A stretch of 6,343 nucleotides of DNA from JAVRLB01 sp049965455. Its GTDB lineage: Archaea; Thermoplasmatota; Thermoplasmata; Thermoplasmatales; ARK-15. The translations under genes and the position numbers were made by a program. Below are positions 1 to 4,458 of the stretch, piece by piece. Below the pieces are notes generated by a model. The model saw nothing but the letters and a program-made list of their open reading frames with translations. It was not told the DNA's origin and ran no database searches. The stretch is from contig JBMFWH010000068.1 in NCBI GenBank assembly GCA_049965455.1, positions 1 through 6,343 of the forward strand, read 5' to 3'. Every line of letters begins with the position of its first letter. Position 1 is the first letter of the stretch.

Positions 1-2
1 CT

Positions 3-656
3 TTAGAGAATTTAAGAGACTTCTATTTTTCAGGAATAGATTTTCTTACAAGATTGCCTGCTAAAACAGAATTATACAGGGAAATGATCGATATAAAGGA
101 TCTGGAAAATAAGGAAAATGCGGTAATATACGGAGAGCGAGTGCTGTTTATAAAAACAGAGGTGAGAAAGGTTGATGATCATGATCTGTTTGTGTACGTA
201 GTGCTAGATCCTGAGAGAAGAGGCAGAGAAATCAAGAGATATTTAAAAAAGCATTTGAAAGAAGCAGATGAATTCTCGTTAAAAAGAAAAGGGTTCATGG
301 TCCTGATCTCATCATACAAGATAGATAAAGAAGACCTGATACCCTTATATTACACGAGACAGATGATAGAGAAGGCATTTTCATACTGCAAGACCGATCT
401 ATCACTCTTGCCACTTAGAGTTCACAGAGAAGCCACATTGAGAGGTTATTTTTTTGTAGTATTTTTAGCATTGGATATACTGATATCATTACATAATGAT
501 CTGAAAGGTAGACCATTAAACGAAGTTTTAGATATACTATGGAACGTGAAGTGCAAAATATATGATAATGAGCTTATAGTGCAAGAATTAACAAAAGAGC
601 AGAAAGAGATATTTGAGAAGTTCGGGATCATAGTGCCTAAATGTATGGAAATTTAG
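3..656 (+). CDS. IS4-superfamily DDE transposase, C-terminal 217 residues (5' end outside window)
   Basis: This is the C-terminal part of a cut-and-paste transposase that catalyses IS excision and insertion with a DDE site. The frame is open to the left edge, so the TTG at 54 is not a real start; the residues before it (DFYFSGIDFLTRLP) already read as transposase. The family signature Y-x2-R-x3-E-x6-K is complete in YYTRQMIEKAFSYCK, with Y116, R119, E123 and K130 counted from base 3. E123 is the third catalytic acid. The two catalytic aspartates would lie upstream of the window. The tail is intact and ends in VPKCMEI before a TAG stop. The stop lies inside a palindrome that probably marks the right end of the element. 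Related families such as IS1634 share this signature, so the exact IS family is not settled. Whether the whole gene is intact cannot be seen. Confidence 0.88.
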   Translation, partial: LENLRDFYFSGIDFLTRLPAKTELYREMIDIKDLENKENAVIYGERVLFIKTEVRKVDDHDLFVYVVLDPERRGREIKRYLKKHLKEADEFSLKRKGFMVLISSYKIDKEDLIPLYYTRQMIEKAFSYCKTDLSLLPLRVHREATLRGYFFVVFLALDILISLHNDLKGRPLNEVLDILWNVKCKIYDNELIVQELTKEQKEIFEKFGIIVPKCMEI

Positions 657-657
657 G
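636..657. repeat. Palindrome at the 3' end of the first transposase (possible IS end or terminator)
   Basis: CCTAAAT (636-642) and ATTTAGG (651-657) form a perfect 7-bp inverted repeat with an 8-base loop. The left arm encodes the Pro-Lys of the transposase tail and the right arm contains the TAG stop. A palindrome of the same total length sits at the end of the second transposase tail (866-887). Homology to that second transposase begins directly after the right arm, so this is the likely right boundary of the first element. It could also fold as a transcription terminator hairpin. Confidence 0.5.
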
Positions 658-886
658 AAGTTCATAGCATTGATACTGAAGCATAAGCTTTTGAAAATAA
701 TGCTTGATAGTGGATTATCTAAGAAATATTCTGTAGAAAAGCTATTTCTAGAGTTAAGCAAAATCCGTAAAATAGTATTGGCAAATGGAAAAGAAATAGT
801 ATCAGAAATAACAAAAAAGCAGAGAGAGATAATGGGAATCGTTAAACGTTGCAATTGATTATGTGCCTAAAAATCCGAAAGTTTAG
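655..886 (+). pseudogene. Truncated, frameshifted tail of a second IS4-type transposase
   Basis: The frame running from about 655 reads RKFIALILKHKLLKIML and then KKYSVEKLFLELSKIRKI, ending near EITKKQREIMGIVKR at about 846. This resembles the C-terminal end of IS4-superfamily transposases and parallels the tail of the preceding gene (ELTKEQKEIFEKFGI against EITKKQREIMGIVKR). The open frame stops at 858. One frame over, bases 857-886 read DYVPKNPKV then TAG, matching the VPKCMEI ending of the first gene. One indel near 845-857 has therefore broken the tail. Neither a start nor any catalytic residue is present, so it cannot encode a working enzyme. It begins right where the first element ends, which fits a nested insertion or a deletion between two related elements. 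The short open frame from TTG at 670 should not be annotated as a separate protein. Confidence 0.72.
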
Positions 887-887
887 G
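866..887. repeat. Palindrome at the 3' end of the second transposase tail
   Basis: CCTAAA (866-871) and TTTAGG (882-887) are inverted repeats separated by 10 bases. Total length (22 bases), arm sequence and position over the Pro-Lys codons and the stop codon match the palindrome at 636-657. This supports the view that the two tails come from related elements with the same kind of right end. The 49 bases from here to the next gene hold nothing else I recognise. Confidence 0.42.
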
Positions 888-935
888 TAATTATAATATT
901 CTCCCATCACCTGTTTCGATATCTCTTCTGGCCTC

Positions 936-1490
936 TCATTTCTCCAGATCCTCCATTATTTTGTCAAACTGATCCTTCGTGATCTCTCCTTTTGCGTACC
1001 TTTCTCTTAATGTTGCAATAGCATTGCTATTTGTTTTACTTGCTGGAGTATCCATTCGATCTATAAAATAAATGATCCCGAAGTCTGAAAGAACAACACC
1101 GATAAATCCTATAGACATAATAAATGATAAAATGTTATTTTGCATCCCACCTATCAGGAAAGTTATGCCATAAATTCCAGCCATAAGCGTTAAAATGCCA
1201 TTAATAGCCACCAATAGTATTATCGTAAATTTTCCTGTAAAAATTGAAACAAATAATGTGATTAGAGCAACCAATCCTATCAGGATCCCAACCATCATAT
1301 GAGCCATTATTTCTGGGATCTGAATCATTATGTCCATTAGATAACTACCCATCATTCCGTTGTATTGTGTGGTGGGTATATTCATTGGTGCAAAAAGATT
1401 GATCCACATGCCAATAATAAATTGAACTGCCAATAAGAAAAATTGAACAATAACTAGCGGGACAATAAATCTTGATATATTATTAGTCAT
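936..1490 (-). CDS. Four-helix membrane protein with C-terminal SHOCT domain
   Basis: The protein has 184 residues if read from ATG at 1490, the start that overlaps the upstream TGA as ATGA and has a good Shine-Dalgarno sequence. A longer frame opens at 1523 but adds only a charged stretch and ignores that site. Hydrophobic segments lie at about residues 8-32, 60-83, 87-114 and 118-143, the first two separated by a Met-rich loop (YNGMMGSYLMDIMIQ). The C-terminus, about 155-184, has the SHOCT pattern: an Ile-x-x-Leu-Arg helix, then YAKGEITKDQFDKIMEDL. SHOCT modules occur at the ends of many bacterial and archaeal membrane proteins and are thought to mediate oligomerisation or interactions. I do not recognise the membrane part and assign no transport function. 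Translational coupling suggests it works with the 70-residue protein upstream. Confidence 0.8.
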   Translation of the reverse strand: MTNNISRFIVPLVIVQFFLLAVQFIIGMWINLFAPMNIPTTQYNGMMGSYLMDIMIQIPEIMAHMMVGILIGLVALITLFVSIFTGKFTIILLVAINGILTLMAGIYGITFLIGGMQNNILSFIMSIGFIGVVLSDFGIIYFIDRMDTPASKTNSNAIATLRERYAKGEITKDQFDKIMEDLEK

Positions 1491-1699
1491 TCTTTCAGCA
1501 CCTCTCCATTTACGTCTTCCCATTCAATCGTGACCTTTATCTTACTAGGGAGTGTTTCGTGAGTCAGTCCTGCAGCTTTTATGTTCAATTGAAGATTAGC
1601 CAGCACATCAATGGCGTTTAACTGTTGTGACGAATATGTAACATATCTGGTTGCCGCTCTAAATTTAGCCCTATGCATTTCCAGTTCAAGTTTTTCCAT
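1487..1699 (-). CDS. 70-residue cytosolic protein of unknown function
   Basis: I do not recognise this protein. It has no hydrophobic segment or cysteine, so it is probably a soluble cytosolic protein. Residues 1-45 look helical (MEKLELEMHRAKFRAATRYV, then a Gln/Asn-containing amphipathic stretch). The C-terminal third contains a likely beta segment (KIKVTIEWEDVNGEV). Its TGA stop overlaps the ATG of the SHOCT membrane protein by four bases (ATGA), so the two are almost certainly co-expressed and may interact. A TATA-like element at 1751-1760 lies about 55 bases before the ATG, which would give a leader of around 30 bases. Coding potential is supported mainly by the overlap and the downstream ribosome-binding site. 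A regulatory partner of the membrane protein is possible but unproven. Confidence 0.68.
   Translation of the reverse strand: MEKLELEMHRAKFRAATRYVTYSSQQLNAIDVLANLQLNIKAAGLTHETLPSKIKVTIEWEDVNGEVLKE
1499..1507 (-). promoter_or_regulatory. Shine-Dalgarno site deciding the start at 1490
   Basis: The minus strand reads GGAGAGGTG here, eight bases before the ATG at 1490-1488 and inside the 3' end of the upstream gene. This favours that ATG over the longer alternative at 1523, and it supports coupled translation of the two overlapping genes. Confidence 0.65.
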
Positions 1700-1750
1700 T
1701 TTATATCAACTCTTAAAGATTTCCATCTCAATACTATCTCTTCTTTACCT

Positions 1751-1760
1751 TTTAAATAAA
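1751..1760 (-). promoter_or_regulatory. Probable TATA box for the 70-residue / SHOCT gene pair
   Basis: The minus strand reads TTTATTTAAA, an archaeal box A-like element just past the stop of the upstream gene (1766). Initiation would be expected near 1729. A six-codon open frame (ATG at 1726 to TGA at 1706) lies in the predicted leader, but it may be chance. Readthrough from the upstream minus-strand genes is also possible. Confidence 0.45.
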
Positions 1761-1765
1761 TTTCA

Positions 1766-2347
1766 TTAAGATTCAACATAAGTTATCAAATTTGATGCAA
1801 ATTCTTCAATAATCTTAAATTCTGAATCCACATTTTTAAAAGTAATTTTAATTAGATGATTTGCTAGAGGAAATATGACGGTCTGATTTGAAGAGTAATT
1901 GAAATAGAGCGTTGGAATCTCTCCGATTAAACCATACTGTATAGAAGAATTCGAAACACTACTATTAAATGCAGAAAATATTTCCATGAGTATCGAAAAA
2001 CTAACAAAAGAATCATTAGCATATGAAGGGGCAGTAAAATTAATAACTGTTTCATTCACCAATCTATTATTAGATCTAAATGAAATGGAAGTAGCGTTAA
2101 TAACATCTGGAAATTTGAACGAAGTGTAACTAAAAGGTTCAGTAGAATTGAAGTACCAAGAACCTCCAAAAACATTTGATATCATTTCGGTTGTAAGATA
2201 TGGGCTTTTATAGAGTTGATGTGGGCTATAATTATGGATAGTGGTATTGTTTGAACCAGATAGATAATTAGAATAGAAAAATGCACCTCCTAATCCTCCT
2301 GCAAATCCAACGATCACTGCTACTATGATAACAATCCATGATTTCAT
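1766..2347 (-). CDS. Membrane-anchored, probably heavily N-glycosylated extracellular protein
   Basis: The 193-residue protein starts with a hydrophobic helix (about residues 4-25) that carries glycine-rich GFAGGLGG and ends at FFYSNYLSG. There is no lipobox cysteine, so this is an uncleaved anchor or a signal peptide. The rest is polar and rich in Ser, Asn, Phe and Tyr, as expected outside the membrane. Twelve N-x-S/T sequons occur, at Asn 33, 34, 39, 67, 84, 98, 103, 111, 128, 133, 150 and 154, while the last 37 residues have none. There are no cysteines. I do not recognise the family. The exterior domain could be a surface receptor, binding protein or shield. A Shine-Dalgarno sequence (GAGGT, 2361-2357) supports ATG at 2347. 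It lies 59 bases behind the nuclease-like gene in the same direction and could be read from the same transcript. Confidence 0.78.
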   Translation of the reverse strand: MKSWIVIIVAVIVGFAGGLGGAFFYSNYLSGSNNTTIHNYSPHQLYKSPYLTTEMISNVFGGSWYFNSTEPFSYTSFKFPDVINATSISFRSNNRLVNETVINFTAPSYANDSFVSFSILMEIFSAFNSSVSNSSIQYGLIGEIPTLYFNYSSNQTVIFPLANHLIKITFKNVDSEFKIIEEFASNLITYVES

Positions 2348-2356
2348 TACACATCT

Positions 2357-2361
2357 ACCTC
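2357..2361 (-). promoter_or_regulatory. Shine-Dalgarno site of the glycoprotein gene, with a nearby TATA-like stretch
   Basis: The minus strand reads GAGGT nine bases before the ATG at 2347. An AT-rich stretch at 2365-2380 (minus strand GATAAATAATAATATT) resembles a TATA box, but initiation from it would fall at about 2350 and leave out this site. The ribosome-binding site therefore fits better with readthrough from the gene upstream. Confidence 0.45.
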
Positions 2362-2406
2362 TTTAATATTATTATTTATCATTTTTTCAGATCCTCCATC
2401 TATCAT

Positions 2407-3342
2407 TCATTTCCACTCCACCGAAATGGAATCTTCTGGATACCCATAATATTTCATCATTTTTTTTTCATATTTTTCCGCACTTTTAGAACTTGCATGA
2501 GTTTCCAGGAATAAACCATTTGACAATTTATAGAAATTAAAAAATTTACTATCACTCTTGTGAACCGGGGTGATATTCACCAGATATCTCTTTGATCCAG
2601 ATTCTATTGGAACTGTAGATTTTGTCATTTTCCCCTTCTCGATAAGCCATTCAGCTGTTCGGATAAGAATGTCTTTTGACTTTTTCACTTCAAAACTTTC
2701 TCCGTTTATCATAATGCTCTGAGGTTTGAATCCCCATTTCCTTCGGCCCTTAATATCTTCTGATGAATTTTCGAGTGGCGTTTTAATATTGTATTTTGTT
2801 TGAGCGTTTTTCTGTGATACCTTCTCTTCCCGATTTTCTAAAATGGATTTGGAAGGTACTTCTCCGAAGGACTCGATATTTGCTATGACAAGGGATCTGA
2901 TTAAGACAACAGATGGGTTATCATCTATTAAGTCCCACTCTGTAACTTTCTTCTCTGGGAGCTTCGTTTGTTTGAAAGCGTCGTAGATCTCCCAATGATT
3001 TCCATCAGTAGCTATGAAAAATTTCACTCCCTCAGAAACACAATATGTAATGTGCTGTTGGAGATCTTCATTTTTGCCTAATTTCTTGGCACCAATGAAC
3101 GCTTTGGGTTTGCTGTTATCTTCTATGAAAAGTGCGTAATCCGGTCTTCCCGCTTCAATTGTATATTCAGGTTTAACCTGTTCAGGATCCTCGGTATCCC
3201 ACCCCAGAGCTCTCAGAAATGGGTCAATAAGGGCATACCTTACCAAGGCTTCGTTCTTCGAAAATTCATCTTTATATTTTTCTATTTTCTCTCTTAAATC
3301 CTTTATTAGTTCGATATTTTTAGATATTGAAATGTCTCTCAT
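2407..3342 (-). CDS. HSDR_N-like (type I restriction R-subunit N-terminal) PD-(D/E)xK-fold protein with altered active site
   Basis: The 311-residue protein has the pattern of stand-alone relatives of the nuclease domain of type I restriction subunit HsdR. Residues 29-50 give the opening helix (NEALVRYALIDPFLRALGW) with the conserved Glu31. Asp68 lies in GRPDYALF. Residues 82-89 (FIGAKKLG) occupy the E-x-K position, and Q96-x3-Y100 is the RecB-type Q-x-x-x-Y motif. The segment FFIATDGNHWEIYD (108-121) is also typical. The catalytic Glu of E-x-K is replaced by Gly84 (codon GGT), so cleavage activity is doubtful. After a charged linker (about 160-200), residues 203-311 form a second domain with GFKPQSIMINGESFEVK and GLFLETHASSKSAEK, which I recall as a C-terminal module of such proteins, possibly DNA-binding. 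No helicase, methylase or specificity subunit is nearby. The ATG overlaps the regulator's stop as TAATG and has a strong Shine-Dalgarno sequence. Confidence 0.8.
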   Translation of the reverse strand: MRDISISKNIELIKDLREKIEKYKDEFSKNEALVRYALIDPFLRALGWDTEDPEQVKPEYTIEAGRPDYALFIEDNSKPKAFIGAKKLGKNEDLQQHITYCVSEGVKFFIATDGNHWEIYDAFKQTKLPEKKVTEWDLIDDNPSVVLIRSLVIANIESFGEVPSKSILENREEKVSQKNAQTKYNIKTPLENSSEDIKGRRKWGFKPQSIMINGESFEVKKSKDILIRTAEWLIEKGKMTKSTVPIESGSKRYLVNITPVHKSDSKFFNFYKLSNGLFLETHASSKSAEKYEKKMMKYYGYPEDSISVEWK

Positions 3343-3629
3343 TAATCTCCCTCCAGGATTTCCTTAATTTCCTTCAATTTTCTAGCTACTTTTTCCCTCT
3401 TTACAGTCAAGCTAATCATATTTTTTGGGGGATATGAAGATTTATCTATTTTAGAATCTATAAGTCCCAAATCTTTGGACTTGTTAAGTGAAGAATACAT
3501 TATATTTGGATAGATGTCCGTGTTGTCTATTATAGATTGTATGTTTATGGGTTGGTGATCTAACAAGTATATAAGAAGTCTAATCAACCCTGATTGCTTT
3601 TCAAATATTTTTATCGGTTCTTTATTCAC
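3342..3629 (-). CDS. Small winged-helix DNA-binding regulator (MarR-like fold)
   Basis: The protein has 95 residues from GTG at 3629; a TTG at 3653 would give 103. I prefer the GTG because a TATA-like element at 3655-3665 predicts transcription starting about 3634, close to a leaderless start. Counted from the GTG, helix 1 is GLIRLLIYLLD (about 14-24). INIQSIIDNTDI (29-40) and YPNIMYSSLNKSKDLGLI (41-58) form the helix-turn-helix. A wing (about 59-75) and a charged C-terminal helix (76-95) follow. This is the usual small archaeal winged-helix layout; the exact family is not certain. The gene opens the minus-strand operon, is fused by TAATG to the HSDR_N-like gene, and faces palindromic repeats in the divergent promoter. 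That suggests it controls its own operon and perhaps the opposite gene. No cysteine cluster or ligand domain is visible, so the inducer is unknown. Confidence 0.75.
   Translation of the reverse strand: MNKEPIKIFEKQSGLIRLLIYLLDHQPINIQSIIDNTDIYPNIMYSSLNKSKDLGLIDSKIDKSSYPPKNMISLTVKREKVARKLKEIKEILEGD
3347..3354 (-). promoter_or_regulatory. Shine-Dalgarno site of the HSDR_N-like gene
   Basis: The minus strand reads GGAGGGAG, with GGAGG seven bases before the ATG at 3342-3340. It is placed within the last codons of the upstream regulator gene. Together with the one-base TAATG overlap this points to coupled translation. Confidence 0.7.
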
Positions 3630-3654
3630 GATTTGATATATATAACAATTCAAG

Positions 3655-3665
3655 ATAATATAATT
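3655..3665 (-). promoter_or_regulatory. Probable TATA box of the regulator/nuclease-like operon
   Basis: The minus strand carries an ATTATATTAT-like stretch about 30 bases before the GTG at 3629, right next to the inverted repeats at 3676-3704. The surrounding DNA is extremely AT-rich, so the exact box is uncertain; a second candidate, TTATATATAT, lies nearer the gene. Confidence 0.4.
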
Positions 3666-3675
3666 TATGTATATG

Positions 3676-3704
3676 AATATCAGATTGATATTTAATATAT
3701 CAAT
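3676..3704. promoter_or_regulatory. Nested inverted repeats in divergent promoter, candidate operator
   Basis: Three half-sites follow one another: ATATCA (3677-3682), TGATAT (3686-3691) and ATATCA (3697-3702). The first pair gives a perfect 7-bp inverted repeat with a 3-base spacer (3676-3692). The second pair gives a perfect 8-bp inverted repeat with a 5-base spacer (3684-3704). The right repeat covers a TATA-like TTTAATATAT (3691-3700) placed for the plus-strand gene at 3731, and the left one abuts the minus-strand TATA. A further GATAT-CAT-ATATC repeat is at 3717-3729. Two small DNA-binding proteins flank the region, so it is a plausible operator for either. Confidence 0.55.
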
Positions 3705-3730
3705 ATACTACCAATAGATATCATATATCG

Positions 3731-3871
3731 ATGTCATATGTAAGAAAAGCAATAACAATAACCATTGAACAAGCAAAATTCTTATCAATGCACAAAGAAT
3801 TGAACTTATCTGGAATAGTGCAAAATGAGTTAAATAGAATAATTAAAACGTATGATTTAGGAGCTGAATAA
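3731..3871 (+). CDS. 46-residue ribbon-helix-helix DNA-binding protein
   Basis: The reading frame from ATG at 3731 to TAA gives 46 residues starting MSYVRKAITITIEQAKFL. It has the archaeal ribbon-helix-helix plan. A basic N-terminus and short beta strand (RKAITITIEQ, 5-14) would enter the DNA major groove. Helix A covers about 13-22. A Leu-Ser-Gly turn (26-28) begins helix B (IVQNELNRIIKTY, 29-41). Proteins of this kind bind DNA as dimers and act as repressors or antitoxins. A TATA-like element at 3691-3700 would start transcription near 3722, giving a very short leader. No toxin gene follows. Instead, one base after the stop, the decayed recombinase begins, so it may have been the regulator of the mobile element's integrase. 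The gene itself looks intact. Confidence 0.78.
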   Translation: MSYVRKAITITIEQAKFLSMHKELNLSGIVQNELNRIIKTYDLGAE

Positions 3872-3872
3872 T

Positions 3873-4190
3873 ATGAAGAATTTGCAAGGTTGGGATCCTA
3901 GCTTCATAAAATAGATCTTTAGTGTAAGTGAAGAAGAGCTCAAAGAATTGAAAAATTGGCGGATTGACGAAATGCGGTTTTCTCAGTCTACAGTGCACGT
4001 CGCGATCAGAAAGCTCAGATACGTGGCTGACAGATCCAATATGACTCGAGAAGACCTACAAGAATTTATCAGAAAAATATGGAACAGCCAAGGGAACAAG
4101 ACTTCAAACGGATATATTACAATTATAAACATGTGGTTAAAGTTTAAGATAATTAGGCCACTCAAATATTTTAACATATGCGAGCGGTGA
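3873..4190 (+). pseudogene. Decayed tyrosine recombinase (integrase), core-binding domain only
   Basis: From ATG at 3873 the frame reads MKNLQGWDPSFIK and then TAG at 3912-3914. The same frame continues as IFSVSEEELKELKNWRIDEM, then FSQSTVHVAIRKLRYVADRS, EFIRKIWNSQGNKTSNGYIT and IINMWLKFKIIRPLKYF, to a TGA at 4188. This looks like the helical SAM-like core-binding domain of archaeal phage-type integrases: a repeated 'recruit, pair, walk' helix pattern followed by the basic linker. The catalytic Arg-His-Arg-Tyr domain is absent. Beyond the TGA the frame gives nothing integrase-like. The in-frame TAG and the missing catalytic half mean it is a relic. A protein starting at the TTG at 3948 could in theory still be made and bind DNA. 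It sits directly behind the ribbon-helix-helix gene. Confidence 0.65.
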
Positions 4191-4288
4191 GACTTACCTA
4201 TAAAATTATGTAAGCTCTTTTACTATTTTAATTATTGTAACTGGTCACAATTATGAAGTGGCGATATAACAGAAAGTGCCTTTAATAC

Positions 4289-4330
4289 AATATATTTTTA
4301 ATATATTATTATTACAAAATAAAATATATT
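4289..4330. repeat. AT-only inverted repeat in the intergenic region before the helicase
   Basis: AATATATTTT (4289-4298) and AAAATATATT (4321-4330) are perfect 10-bp inverted repeats around 22 bases. The whole stretch from 4191 to 4419 is very AT-rich and contains no gene, RNA motif or further structure that I can support, so this repeat may simply reflect base composition. Confidence 0.25.
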
Positions 4331-4419
4331 ATCTATCCTTTAAATACAGTTAAAATTACGCATAATACTCACTTTTATGAAAACTTAACTTCAGAATCGT
4401 GACCTATTACCTAAAATGT

Positions 4420-4431
4420 AAAAATATTTAA
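4420..4431 (+). promoter_or_regulatory. TATA box of the helicase gene, implying a leaderless start at 4459
   Basis: An AAAAATATTTAA element is centred near 4426, so transcription would begin at about 4452-4459. The upstream GTG at 4432 lies directly beside the box, ahead of the predicted transcript start, and so is unlikely to be used. The ATG at 4459 then heads a leaderless or nearly leaderless mRNA, as is common in these archaea. Confidence 0.6.
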
Positions 4432-4458
4432 GTGTATGTTTATTACAACTCCATAATT

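Noticed and set aside
670..858. Separate 62-residue protein starting at TTG 670
   Set aside because: Transposase-like sequence continues upstream of the TTG and downstream in another frame, so it is part of a broken gene.
1491..1523. Longer N-terminus of the SHOCT membrane protein from 1523
   Set aside because: The ATG at 1490 has the Shine-Dalgarno sequence and the ATGA overlap; the extra 11 residues fall within the upstream gene.
944..2400. Identical 12-mer CAGATCCTCCAT at the SHOCT gene end and again near 2389
   Set aside because: On the minus strand both read ATGGAGGATCTG, but the second copy is preceded by an in-frame stop and lacks other similarity. One such 12-mer pair is expected by chance in a window of this size.
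2407..3653. A type I restriction-modification locus
   Set aside because: There is no HsdM, HsdS or helicase part of HsdR, and the nuclease motif is altered, so calling it a restriction system would go beyond the evidence.
3655..3730. Possible CRISPR-like or replication-origin repeats in the AT-rich divergent region
   Set aside because: There are only three short half-sites with no unique spacers and no replication gene nearby; an operator explains them better.
3983..4177. Minus-strand open frame of 64 residues opposite the integrase relic
   Set aside because: It is a shadow of the recombinase frame, with no promoter, ribosome-binding site or recognisable protein.
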